A stretch of 64,000 nt of DNA from Pogostemon cablin. Its lineage: Eukaryota; Streptophyta; Magnoliopsida; Lamiales; Lamiaceae. This document shows, piece by piece, positions 23,661-35,800 of the stretch; position 1 is the first letter of the stretch, and each line of letters begins with the position of its first letter. The notes under the pieces are model-generated. The model was given only the letters and a program-made list of their open reading frames with translations, searched no databases and was not told the origin of the DNA. The translations under genes and the position numbers were made by a program. The stretch lies in contig CM042982.1 of NCBI GenBank assembly GCA_023678885.1, positions 8,804,001 to 8,868,000 of the forward strand, given 5' to 3'.

Positions 23661-24900
23661 TAATAATATATAATAAAGGTTCATTACTAAGTATAATTTA
23701 TATACTATTATTACTAATAGGTACATTAAGCTAAATATATTACTACTATTCAGTACGTTTTGAATGAGTGAAATATCATTCTATTCTTAATATGATTCTA
23801 TTCAATAATATATTAAAATTGAAAACAGATTTCATTCCCATTTTTTCTCCTAAAAATATGCCTTTAAAATATGTGATAGAAAAGTACTAATATATAAATT
23901 TAAAATCTCTTTAAAATATATAAAAAATAAAAAATCTGAATATATAAATAAAAAATCTCTTCTAAAATTCTTTATATTAATTAATTTTGAAGTTAAATCA
24001 TTAATTTGATTTAGAGATAATCGTGAAAGAGATTTGTGTAAGAACTACTTGGTATTAGTTTACTAGTATTAAGATGTTAAGTATTCAAAATTTATAAATT
24101 TAGATGTCGTGATTTTAAAATTATTGATTTAATTTTACTTGTATTTAAATGTTGCGTATTCAGAATTATATTCTAAGTATTCATAATTCATACATTAGAA
24201 CATTATGATTTGATATTCAATAAAATAGTGTGTTCAATATAGTTGTATTTAAAGACATATTCATAAAATGATAGTTGAAACTTTCATTATATATTTTTGT
24301 AACTAGTAATTATAAAATATATATTATTGCTTTTTAAATTAAATAATTAATATTTTAATTTTAACGATGACTAAGTATTTCACGAAACAAACTGTACCAC
24401 TCAATTTGTATACTTCGTCTTAATTTTTCATTTTTTCTTATTTATTTATTTTTTACATTCTTAATTTACTCTCTAACACAGCATTTTAAAAAATAACATT
24501 CGCAACTAACGGTATTCGATACCCCAAGTCTTTGCATTCTGCATGGATTGATACTCTAAAGCACCTTAAATCCTTACCGTTAGATTAACCATTGAAGGTT
24601 ATTTTATTATTATTAATAATTTAAGAAGTTCATATTATACTTTAAAAAAATAAAATAAAGTTTAAAAAAATAATAAAACATTTCTGTAACTCCATATCTT
24701 TAGCAGTAAAGGTGAAAACTCCAATTGCCGGAAAAAAAATATATTATATTACTGTTAGGAATTAGTTAATTGTATTCTACTTTCAATACTAAAGGTGAAA
24801 CCTGTAATGGGCCGAAGAAAGTCTATTATTTACTGTTAGGAGTAATTAATTGAACTTAATTTTTAGGTTAATTGAAAAAATAAAATTACAAACTTTACTT

Positions 24901-25570
24901 TTATTATAAATTAATCCTTACATTTGAGAAATTTTAAAAAAAAAACTTTTAAATATTGTTGCAAAATGCACCCAATTTGTAACTAATATTGTGGGGTTCT
25001 TTTTTAGAAATTGGGTGTGTTTTGTAACAATACTAAAAATAGTATTCTTTTTTTGCAATTTTTTAAAGATGAGGATTAATTTACAATAAGAGTAAAGTTT
25101 GTAATTTTTTTTATTTTTTTTGGCAATCAACCCTATTTTTTATAATTATAATTTCATCTTGATAATTCATACTCCCTCCATCTCATTCAAAAAAGATATT
25201 TTGCTTTTTATAAATGAATTAATGAGTATTATTATTTATTATAAATTAATCTTTACATTTGAGAAATTTTAAAAAAGACAACTTTTAAATATTGTTGCAA
25301 AACGCACCCAATTTGTAACTAATATTGTGGGGTTCTTTTTAGAAATTTGGTGTGTTTTGTAACAATACTAAAAATAGTGTTCTTTTTTGCAATTTTTTAA
25401 AGGTGAGGATTAATTTACCATAAGAGTAAAGTTTGTAATTTTTTTTATTTTTTTTGGCAATTAACCCTATTTTTTATAATTATAATTTCATCTTGATAAT
25501 TCATACTCCCTCCATCTCATTCAAAAAAGACATTTTACTTTTTATAAATGAATTAATGAGTATTATTATT
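24901..25570. repeat. 335-bp tandem duplication
   Basis: Two copies, 24901-25235 and 25236-25570, are nearly identical (both include TTGTAACTAATATTGTGGGG and end in a Stowaway-like CTCCCTCCATCTCATTC block). The frames seen across it are unsupported. Confidence 0.9.
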
Positions 25571-26207
25571 TAATGTAAAATAGAGAGTTGAATTATCTAT
25601 CTTAATTACCTTTAAAATTTTAAAAATTTACCTTTAAAACTGTGTTACTTCTTATTGTATTTTATCTTTTCAATTCATAATTAAAAGATTGTATTAATAA
25701 TTCAAATAACATTACATCAATTGCACATTGCAATTGATTTATGTAAACTTTTATAAGTTGATATGTTTGTATTATATTTTATTTAATAATGTATTTGTGT
25801 TACTTAATAAATGTTTTATTTTTTAAATATAAAACTTTTCATTAAAAATTATTTGAAAATTCATGAAAAATCGGTAACAAAATGTATAAATTTTTATTAA
25901 AATATACTATTTTTGAATGTGGGTATTACCAATTTTTTTATGAATCTTAATACTATGTATAATGGGTGTAAAATTTTAGGGGTATTTTATGGTGTATCAG
26001 ATATACCGGTGCACCTAAAATTTATTTATAGAAAAATATTTTATAGTATAGTTTTTTTAACTTTAAATTATTTTATTTGATTTGAAAGTGGTTATTAATT
26101 TAATTTTTAATTTATTGGTTCCTACTAACTAAGTTACATCCTAGTTTAATTTTAAAAAATTTACTGTATTATAACACATTATTGAAAATATTCAATAGAA
26201 AACCATT

Positions 26208-26620
26208 GTGCACATGTGACACGCAATTAAACAATTCCAACCAGATCAAACTTTAATTTAATTTATATCATTAATTGAATTAAATAATTAGTAAAAAATA
26301 AAAGGCTAAGACTTGTACGAGACTGTCTCATGTAAGGGCTTACGTGAAACGGTCAGAAAGTGATAACTTTTATATTGAAAAGTGATACTAAATTAATGAA
26401 AAGTAATATATTATTTCATGAATAATTTATAATATAAATAAAAATGATTACATTTTATAACGTAAGTGATAACGTTTTATAGCGAAATTGATAATTATTT
26501 TAAAAAATGTGAAATGGTTTCACATGAGACGGTCTCGCAAGACCTACCCAAAATAAAAATAGAAAACTACCCATTATCCCAACTTTATCCTATAAATCAT
26601 GGAGTGCACATATGCACTCT
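26208..26620. mobile_element. GTGCAC-bordered repeat element, interrupted
   Basis: The left border GTGCACATGTGACACGCAAT and right border GTGCACATATGCACTCTAGA enclose AT-rich sequence. The right border matches the right side of the copy at 59103-59268 (GTGCACCCTAGAATCACCC). A Mutator MITE sits in the middle. The superfamily is unknown. Confidence 0.45.
26304..26549 (+). mobile_element. Mutator-type MITE, copy 2 (246 bp)
   Basis: Starts GGCTAAGACTTGTACGAGAC; the right end read inward is GGGTAGGTCTTGCGAGACCG. The perfect 9-bp repeat AAAATAAAA flanks it (26295-26303 and 26550-26558). It is the best preserved of the three copies and lies inside an older GTGCAC-bordered repeat. Confidence 0.88.
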
Positions 26621-27302
26621 AGAATCACCCCAAAATTAAAGGTAATTAAAAAAAAAAAAAAGTTCTCATTCAATTTGTAAAATTTAAGTATCCAAATTCT
26701 AAGTCGTGTTTTTGTCGTTGAATGCATTAATTAATTAATTACTTGAAAATCCAGAATTAAATTATTTTTGTTTGTTGACTGAACTTCTGTCTTTTATGCG
26801 AAAGAAACTTCATCCAAACCAATTCCAAGTTTGAAACCACTTCACGACTTTTTAATATGACTTTTTCATACAATAATAATATCAATAAATTAAATAAGAC
26901 ATTTTGTTTGGATTATTAGATATTAGAGTTTTGATAATGTAGAGTTGTTGTGGTATTGATGAGTAAGATAGGAATTGAATTAAAGTACAGTCAAACACTG
27001 TTAAGGCAATTAATTTAACTTTGACCAATTGACATAAAAGAGTGAGAATCGTGTAGGGAAAAACACGTGTAGGATCGGCTAATGAAAATCGGCTAATTAA
27101 TGTGTTTAATGAGACGAAAATAATAATAATAATATTTTAATAAAAATTATATTTAAGTAATAAAAAAAGCAATAACAATTCATAATATTTCTAATATAAA
27201 TAAAAATAATAATATTTTTAATAAAAATGATAATTTTAAAAAAAATGTAACGATCTTACCAGACGGTTTCAAATGTGTGTATATGACTTGCTATATAAAT
27301 AA

Positions 27303-27493
27303 GTTAGCTCCAATTGAGTTTGATTGCTGCAGGGTGAGGATTCGAATCCTGCCTTTGGTATGAATTTGGCTCCTTGCAAGCACAAATTTATCAGTAAGTC
27401 CTCTCTATAAGTCACTTAAGACACATCCTGCGATTTACCTCTTCCATCAATCCCTAAAGGAGGAGCGGTGGAGGCCCCTAATTGTGGGATACA
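27303..27493 (+). mobile_element. tRNA-derived SINE, 5'-truncated copy
   Basis: It matches the 3' four fifths of the SINE at 40157-40391: GGATTCGAATCCTGCCTTTG (the pol III B box), CCTTGCAAGCACAA, CACATCCTGCGATTTACCTC and GGAGGCCCCTAATTGTGGG. The A box is missing and many sites have diverged, so it is an old copy. Confidence 0.8.
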
Positions 27494-28375
27494 CCATTTT
27501 TTTTTCACAAGTTAGGAATGGATTTTTTTTTAGTACTTGAATCTTAAGGACGTATCCAAAAGAAACGGACTTACAAGATAGTACTGTATTATGTATAAAT
27601 TAAAAAAAAAAGTTTGTAAAATCATTTGTACGATAATCTTTTCGTTCTAAATTAAAGTTTTTTTTATCAATAAATGTTAGTGGTTAGAAATATAGAAATT
27701 AGTATATCCATATTCACAAAGGAAATCGAATTTGAATCACACACTTTAATGAGAGTCCATTAGTCAAGTAACTAATTCACCTGGTTCGTTCCAAATTAAA
27801 GTTTATGTTTGTTTTTTAACACATAAATTAAGAGATATAATAATTAAATGTATGATGGGTTAAGAAAAATAATATTTTAATATATAATAAGTAGTTGTAT
27901 TAGTATTGTGTGAGTCAAACTTAAAAATATTAATTTTTTTTGTTTGAATCTCACTTGTCAAAAAATAAAATATAAATCTTAGATCTTGAGACAAATCATA
28001 ATTAAAAAAAAGGTAAAAATCTTACCTTGAAATGAAATAGAGCTATCAAACCTGACGACGTCACAACTCGTCTTAACCCATATTTTTTAATCTCCTTGCG
28101 AAAAAAAAAGTGTCGATATCTTTAAAGTGGAGGGAGCATAATATGGAGAAAAAACACTGTACATATGGAGAAATATATGATGGCAAATAATGTTTACTTG
28201 GCGGTGTTTTTGTCCCCCCACTTCAGTGAACTTGAATCCTCTCACCCTATTTTTAAGTCCTCTTTCACAAAATCCTGATTTCTCTCTTGAATTCGTCTAA
28301 GTCTCTGAATTATTGTCAAATGAGTTAGTTTGTTTAATAAATTAAAATTAGACACCTATATCAAATTTATATTAA

Positions 28376-28646
28376 GAGTGTATATTGGGTGCAGTGTACC
28401 CATATGTGTATGTCTTTTTATTCTATTTTGTATACGTATTTTGTAATAATTGTACATTTTTTTCACATTAAGTTTTTATTAAAAAAACTAACATCCATAT
28501 GTGTATAACTTTTTATTGAATACTATACACAATTTTTCATTAAAAAATTAACAATTAAATTGTATACATTTTTACTCTTAATTGTATATATTTTTATTTA
28601 TATTTGTATATGGGTGCACCCGAGTGCACACTATAAATTGCCTTAT
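28376..28646. repeat. AT-rich dispersed repeat, copy 1
   Basis: Shares CATATGTGTATAA, TTTCATTAAAAAA, GTATACATTTTT and a closing GGTGCACCC..GTGCACA with the segment at about 39300-39640. Both look like copies of the same short non-coding element. Confidence 0.6.
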
Positions 28647-28773
28647 ATTAATGTCTCGTAAGAGATTTTATTCACTTTTTATTAAAATATTATTACTTTT
28701 TTATCTATTTTAAGGAAATTAATTCATGATATACTTAATTTTTTTCCACAGAAAAATTAAATACTAATACTTA

Positions 28774-28845
28774 CTCCATTTCAAAATTTTTTGCACACTT
28801 CCTTTATAAATTACAAAGGGAGTGTGAAAAAAAATTCTGGGAGAG
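28774..28845. mobile_element. 72-bp hairpin MITE (mini-Stowaway)
   Basis: Flanked by TA (28772-28773, 28846-28847), with ends CTCCATTT and GGGAGAG and a centre CCTTTATAAATTACAAAGG that is itself an inverted repeat. The same centre occurs in the 81-bp element at 38106-38186. Confidence 0.7.
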
Positions 28846-29495
28846 TATTATATTTTCATGTTATCCTCTTCTCACTTTATTTCTTTATTCACATCTCCAA
28901 AAAATTATAAATTATTGAATAGAAATATCGCTCTTTATGTCAAGAAAAGGAAATATCACTTTAATTTAATATTTTAAAAATATACTTTAATTTTAAATAT
29001 ATTATCCCTTCTAATTTTCACATCTAATATATTTTATACTTTATTTATTACCTACAAATAACACATTACTCCTAAAAGTAAAATTAGTAAAAAAGTAATT
29101 TTCTCTTAATACCATTAATACAGTAAAGATGATCAATTTTCAGTGACATGAGGAAATAGTATATAAGAACGTTTTTTAAAAGATTATCTCATAATAATAT
29201 CATTTCACTTTATTTTAAATTAAGACAAGTCTTGCATGAGAACGTATCGCGTAGTACTATTTTACACTTTTTAAATTTGTTAACACTTTCATTATGAATT
29301 ATTATCGTTTTCGCTATAAAATGTTATCACTTTTCATTTATATTATAAATTGTTCTTGAAATAACATTATTACTTTTTATTATATAATTTATCAAATTTT
29401 ATCCATCTCACGTAAGCCCTTACATGAGACGGTCTCACATAAGTCTTTACTTTTAAATTATTATTTTGATTATTAAATTTTTTTTCCATTTATTC

Positions 29496-29526
<31 letters not shown>

Positions 29527-30100
29527 TACTAATCAAATATCTCTATTAATGGTAAATATTATCACTTCATTTACTTCTTACGGAATTCCATCCGTAAGAT
29601 AATTCTCATATAAATTTTTAATTTCCATAAAACAAAATATAAAAATATTTATGTAAAATCCATTTCTTATATGAAAATATTATAATCAATAAATAAATAA
29701 ATTTGCGTAAATGAATAAAATAAAAGACTACATATGCTTATGTGCTTGAACTGTTGAACAAAGATATACATTTAACCGTTCATATTAACTTAGGTGCACG
29801 GCAGTGCAGTTTGAATCACAAATTAATGAATTTATAATGCTTCTTTATTTTTGTGCAATTTTTTAGGCATCAAGGTTTTTTATAGTATAAATTAAAACAA
29901 AAAATAATGAAACCAAAATTAAAACAATACGAAAATTTAGGTAAAAATGACCATGATAAAATATTATATCTTATTATTTTTTACACGAAACTCATTTAAT
30001 AATATGGCGTGACATATTTACTTTTATATATTTAGACTATATACTACCAAAGTAGAAGCAATCTAGCCATACATGCATCCAATATTGTATATATATATAT
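28846..30100. other. AT-rich intergenic DNA
   Basis: No gene. Contains the third Mutator MITE (29222-29451), an (ATT)n run near 29497-29525 and a TA run near 30088-30110 just left of the ERF gene's 5' region. Confidence 0.6.
29222..29451 (-). mobile_element. Mutator-type MITE, copy 3 (230 bp)
   Basis: Opposite orientation to copies 1 and 2. Ends AAGTCTTGCATGAGAACG and, inward from the right, AAAGACTTATGTGAGACCGT. Flanked by the 9-bp repeat TTTAAATTA (29213-29221 and 29452-29460). Interior motifs ATCACTTTT and AAAATGTTATCAC are reverse complements of the other copies. Confidence 0.82.
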
Positions 30101-30109
30101 ATATATATA

Positions 30110-30836
30110 TTGAAAAATACAAGATTTAGTAGAAGGGGTGATGCAGAAAGAAGAGCAGATGGGCAACATGCATTTCAAGATCAAGACAAATGGCCTCTCT
30201 TAGATCTAACATACATCATCTCATCCCCTTCAAACTTTATCTCTTCCTTTATCTCTCTTCATTCTCATCTCCATCTCTACTTCTTCTCATCACTTTCCTC
30301 CTCTATCCTCTCTCTTTTATTATTTCTCTTTTTCCTTTTCAACATTTTTCTTTCCTCTTCTTTTTTCAAAAATAAATAAAGTGACACCAATATTCCCTCA
30401 CACTAATTCATATTTTTTATTTTTTAAAAAAATCAAGAGAGAGAATGGAGGAGAGAGAAAGGCACATGATGCCAATAAAAACCTTGCTCCCAACCCTATT
30501 TTCTTCCCTTCTTTGCATCAACCACTCCTATATACAGAAAGTGACATCCTCCCATGTCACCATCTCAATTCTTGCTCTCAACTCTATCTTGACAACAACA
30601 TCATATATACATACACATATACATATATACAACCAAATTAAAATAGAAAAAAAAATAGTATAATGATGAAAGGGTAGTAGTAGTGTAGTCTAGTATAATA
30701 TTTTTATGAAAAAATATTAGATTTTATTTTTTTTGGTTTAGTAAGCACTACTAGTGTTGATCGAAAACACACACGAGTAGGTGTAGAGAAGACGAGTTGC
30801 AAGGTGGATCGACGGTATGGAAAGAGGCCACTTCCT
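30110..30836 (+). promoter_or_regulatory. 5' flank and probable leader of the ERF gene, pyrimidine-rich
   Basis: A long CT-rich block (about 30221-30370) and GAGAGA motifs (30435-30460) precede the coding exon, as is common in plant promoters and leaders. A small frame starting at the ATG at 30140 (MQKEEQMGNMHFKIK...) could act as an upstream ORF. Open frames across the CT block are low-complexity and are not proposed as genes. Confidence 0.45.
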
Positions 30837-32715
30837 ATGGAAGCATCGCCGGCGGAAGGTGGAGGATATGCCTACTCCGGCGGAGGAGCCACGGCGTTGC
30901 CACCGCCGGAGAGTACTCAAGAACCTCCGCAAGATCAAGGTGTGTACATCGGTGTTTCTTTCTTTGACTCTCTCCTAATTCTAATTTAATTAATTAATTA
31001 ATTTCTCATGTTTTGATTAAGTAAAAGAATAAATTAATTAACCTTAAACCTAGCTAGCTTGCACACATCGTTTGTGTAAGTATATATATGTATGTATGTA
31101 TTTGCAAGTTGATTTGTGGTAAGAACTATATGTTGATTTTTCCTATATAGAGTGATTTTTTTCTTTAAAAAAAGAAAGATTGTGTGGTGGGTTTAGCCAA
31201 GTTCATTGTATGTTACTTTCCGTAAAGTACTATCCTACTTCATCTCTGGATAGGTATAGATCTCTCTTTCAAAGAATTGGACAAAGTGAGGGTTTCTCAC
31301 TAATATATACTACATATAAATGTTCTATATCTATAATTATTGCTTATTTTAGTCAAGCTCAAGCACACACACCTCCTCTAAGTATACATTAATTACTAAT
31401 TTCAAATGTGGCTATTCTTTCTTTTCTAGTTGTTTGGTCGGATTTGAAAACCCTTTGTACCTACCAAAGTGATCTAACACAATTTTTTCATGTGAAGAAT
31501 ATATGCCAGTCATTTTCATTACTTGTTTGATCCATCGTGTTTTAATGCCAATTGCCTACCTAATTAAGTCAATTTCACATTAAATCATGCAAGTATTTAC
31601 ATATGTTTTGGATTGCCTTAATTTGTTGAAATCCTTAGCATGCATTACACATTCTTGGGTTGGTGTATCATCACTTGTGTCACAGTATTGATGTGTTATT
31701 AAACATAACAAGGAAAGTGTATATAACCCTTAAGAGTAAGGGTTTGGTTGGTTCATTTTTACAACATACTCCCTCCGTCCAAGAAAAGTTTGTGCCTCTC
31801 TTTTCGGCACGGAGATTAAGAAAGTGATGACTTTTAGGGGTATAATGGTATTTTTTGTAATAAATAAATGATAAAGTATGTTAGGTAGAGATGATTTTTT
31901 TGTAAATAAAGTATATGGGGAATGATTATTGTTTTTTACTTTTTGCTTTTTTTTTTTGGAATGTGCAAACTTTTGTGGGACAGCCCAAAATGGGAAGTGT
32001 GTCATCTGAAAGGAGACGGAGGGAGTATTATTCATTATAATGACACAGAAAATGATACACAAAATAACCGTGTGAGAATAATCTGACTCAATATTTGTTT
32101 CACATGGAAATTGGATTGCTTTGATTAGCAACCGTGAAGAAACACTATAGAGGAGTGCGGCAAAGGCCATGGGGCAAATGGGCTGCCGAAATAAGGGACC
32201 CGAAAAAAGCTGCTCGAGTTTGGCTCGGAACATTCGACACAGCCGAGGACGCAGCTCTCGCGTATGATGATGCAGCCCTCAAGTTCAAAGGCTCCAAAGC
32301 CAAGCTTAATTTCCCCGAACGCGTTCAAGGGAAAACCGAGCTTCGCTACGCCACCGATCAGGGGCATTACAGTAATTTCCAACCTCCCCAACTCCCAACT
32401 GATCCCAATCCCATGCTGCACAACACATTCCCAGGGCTTCAGCAATATGCACAGCTGCTCTCCAGCAATGATACTGAATTCCCTTTTTTCTCCTCAGCTC
32501 TTTACAATGAGGGTACTAATCAGCAATTAGGGTATGGCTACCCCACCTCTCTACCACCCGCCGGCAGCTACTCCTCCGCCGCTGACAGCTCAATGCCACC
32601 GCAGCAGCACCATGATTTTCCGGCCACTTTTGGCGATCCGTATAACGTAGGGTATTCGGGTTCGGATTACATGACATATGGCAAGTACTTCGACCCGAAT
32701 AACCCAAATGGATGA
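30837..32715 (+). CDS. AP2/ERF-domain transcription factor (ERF114/ERF115-like, group X), two exons
   Basis: Exon 1 is 30837-30939 (donor AAG|GTGTGT) and exon 2 is 32129-32715 (acceptor GATTAG|CA); joined in phase they give 229 residues. The AP2 domain spans about residues 40-97: [40 protein letters not shown], then [14 protein letters not shown]. The WAAEIRD signature (Ala and Asp at the ERF-defining positions) predicts GCC-box binding in the nucleus. The tail is rich in Pro, Ser, Tyr and Gln, like an activation region. The sequence before the first in-frame ATG reads RRYGKRPLP, which resembles the YGKRPF start of ERF114/115, so homology seems to extend upstream of the chosen start: an extra 5' exon or a lost ATG is possible. 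The MVSALTQVI-like segment of those homologues is not present. The 1,189-bp intron holds a Stowaway MITE. Confidence 0.88.
31769..32025. mobile_element. Stowaway-type MITE in the ERF intron (257 bp)
   Basis: Ends CTCCCTCCGTCCAAGAAAAG and GGAGACGGAGGGAG are inverted partners with TA on each side (31767-31768, 32026-32027). It ends about 100 bp before the exon 2 acceptor. Confidence 0.88.
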
Positions 32716-34994
32716 GTTCATAAGATGTGTAATATGATGATCATCAGAGTTGTACTGCATATATATGTATGGTTGTTAGCAGCAATTAAGTTCTGGAGTA
32801 CTTGAAATAGTGCATGAATAAGCATTTTGTATTGTCATCGATTGTAATGATCGATTGTTTTCAAATATATTTATATATATGTGCTAGATATATGTACAAT
32901 TTTAAATTCTACTCGATCATTATTGATGGTGAAATTAAGCACTATTTTTTTGTTGTTCAATTCCAGCTTTAGTAATATTCCACATGCACTTGATCTAATC
33001 CCGTTAGAATTACATCTCTTGTAACAAATCATTTTATGATTGATACGTAAAATATAATGAAATATTTACCTTAAGAGGAAAATATCAACCCCAACAGAAA
33101 CGTTGAGATTTTTCTCCCCACGTACCTGTCACTCATATAAAGTAAGAGATATAGCGCAAAAAAAATATAATAAGACATCGGGGATCATCCAATCCATACT
33201 TTAAGATAGATACATACAATCGAAATCTTTTGGTAAGTAAAAGAGAAATTTAAATTGGATTGATCATGAATAAGAAAATAAATTTGATCCTTGTCTCATT
33301 CTCGATCGTGATCTAGAAAATTTAGTCATGCACATTGTGGCATTTTATGAAATCTTTTTCTAGGAATATGATGGCATGTTGCAAGTGTTTATGATACTTC
33401 AATAAGTGATACAACATTTTAATAATTTCTTTCCATCTTAATATGATCAATAGAGAATCAATAACTTCTTGTGGCCTAAAGTTAAAGTTATAAATAATAT
33501 ATAGAGAAATTAAAGATTCGTTTTCTTGGCTAATTAATGTACATGCATGTTTGCATAATTCGGCGCCGTTTTTATTTCATAAAAAAGGAAGTATGTTTTC
33601 TTTGTTTCAACGATGTATATTAATTTAATCAAAAGGAGAATTCTAAATTAGTTTTATCCGATATGCATGTTGCAATTTTTTTTTTTAACCAATGTGATTA
33701 AGAAAATATCAAGAATGATAAAGCGAATTATGTAATTTAATTAATTTAAAGTTGATATCACACATTTAATTTTGAAATGATGTAAATAAAAAATCATAAA
33801 AAATATTAAGAGATAGTTACTAGTAAATAAAATAAACACAAGGTTAATTAATTTTAAGCCTTAAACCATAATGATAAAATAGTCCACATACATTGTATGT
33901 TCTGGTTGATCATTTAATCACAAAAGAATTAACGACCTAAAAATTATATTTAGTATACAAGAATGAACTTTAAACCACAAGTTTAAGATGATAATATAAG
34001 CACATATTATTTTTTGCAATTAATTTATGTGAAAGTAATGTGAACAGCCATGGCCACAATTACGCCTAAAATTAATTTAATTTTTTATTACAAACGTCAA
34101 ACATTCGTCATAAATTATATATCTTCAAGCTGAAGCAATCAGTTGACATAAATATAGGTTAGATTCACACAACCATTTATACTGATTAATTACGTATTAA
34201 CCCTTTAATTAATTTAATTGGACGGCCAAGGTCGTTCCAAGTACTGCCTAGTTTAGCATGCAAAAAGCCTTATAAGTTTTATAGGATATTTTTAAATATA
34301 TATTTATATAAATAATCTTAAAATAGTAAGATTTATGTAATAGAAATTAAGTGTGCAAAGCAAAAGGGCCTACAAGGCTACTATTATTAAACCATGCGTG
34401 AGTGTATTTCAAAAAGATTTTCATCACCAAAACATTCCAACTTGCATGGAATCATTCTCTGGTTTATTAGTGGACTTCAATTATAGAATAACACAAATTG
34501 GCTCTTCTCACTGCATTATTTTATCCTGTATTTTATTTTATTATAGGCTTCATTCTATTTTTTTTCTTCATTAAATATACCAAGAATTGTCAAGCAACCC
34601 AGACAGGACCTATATGGGAAAATTTTCTATTAGGTCGGCATCTCAACTCCCAAGTGATCTAATACAAATTTTACGAACACTCTTATAAATCCGATTTACG
34701 TAACCTTAGTATGTGAATGTTAGGTTCTTTTTTTATTCTAAATCATGTGATCCCCCTTTCATTCATATATATATCCTATGTATTGCTAGGAATTTAAATT
34801 AAAGGAGAACAACATGATTTACACCGTAAATTTGATTCACAATAGAGCAACTCTACAAATTTTAGTTGCTGCGTAGTTGTATGGTAGAGTTTCGACTTCT
34901 TTTATTTTTATAGATAACTAAAAGCACTGTGTACATACAATCAAATACTCCACCATATTAATTTCAACTTCATATTTATGTACAGTTTGCACAA
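32716..34994. other. ERF 3' flank and AT-rich intergenic DNA
   Basis: The first ~170 bp probably include the 3' UTR (AATAAG-like signals near 32815). Beyond this I see no gene and no clear element. Confidence 0.6.
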
Positions 34995-35800
34995 GTATTA
35001 ATAAAAAACACTTTTTAATTTACTTTTTGAGATTTTTGGGTGTTAAGTGATTTAAAAATATGAGAAAATTTTGAAATTAAAAGGATGTTAAATTTTTTTT
35101 TTAAATATATGAAATTAAAGTTGAGAAGGAGAGAATAATAAAGTGCTCTCTATTACATTTACTATCACTTAAAACAAATCCGATTTACCTCCTTTACCAA
35201 TATCCTGGACGTTTCCTTGTAGAGTGGTGAGGGGGCTTTAGGCCCCAAACCTCCTAATAACCCCTTAGTATATATGTAATTGTATTTTTAATTTTTAATG
35301 ATTATTCTTTTTATTAATGAATTTTATCCACCAAACTTAATATTTACAAAAACTCTATAAAATCTCATCTTTAATCCATGGAGAAATATTTTCTATGTAT
35401 TAATAAAAATCACCTTTTAATTTACTTTTTGAGATTTTTGGGTGTTATGTGATTTAAAAATATGAGAAAATTTTGAAATTAAAAGGATGTTAATTTTTTT
35501 TTTAATATATGAAATTAAAGTTGAGAAGGAGAAAATAATAAAGTGCTCTCTATTACATATACTATCACTTAAAACAAATCCGATTTACCTCTTTTACCAA
35601 TATCCAGGACGTTTCGTTGTAGAGTGGTGAGGGGGCTTTAGCCCCCCAAACCTCCTAATAACCCCTTAGTATATATGTAATTGTATTTTTAATTTTTAAT
35701 GATTATTCTTTTTATTAATGAATTTTAGCCACCAAACTTAATATTTACCAAAAACTCTATAAAATCTCATCTTTAATACATGGAGAAATATTTTCTATGT
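34995..35800. repeat. 403-bp tandem duplication
   Basis: Copies 34995-35397 and 35398-35800 are about 95% identical by eye. Each contains CCGATTTACCTCCTTTACCA, GTGAGGGGGCTTTAG and CCTCCTAATAACCCCTTAG, which resemble the tail of the SINE at 40157-40391, so the duplicated unit may include an old SINE end. Confidence 0.9.

Larger units (their letters stand above)
25571..28773. other. AT-rich intergenic DNA with several small elements
   Basis: No gene. Contains a GTGCAC-bordered repeat (26208-26620) split by a Mutator MITE, a truncated SINE (27303-27493), Stowaway-like fragments around 27640-27960, and an AT-rich dispersed repeat (28376-28646). Confidence 0.6.

Noticed and set aside
30110..30663. 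Overlapping Ser/Leu/Phe-rich frames before the ERF gene
   Set aside because: They are translations of a CT-rich leader or promoter block in several frames at once.
31730..32445. Long minus-strand frames across the ERF region
   Set aside because: Antisense to the AP2 exon and to the Stowaway MITE.
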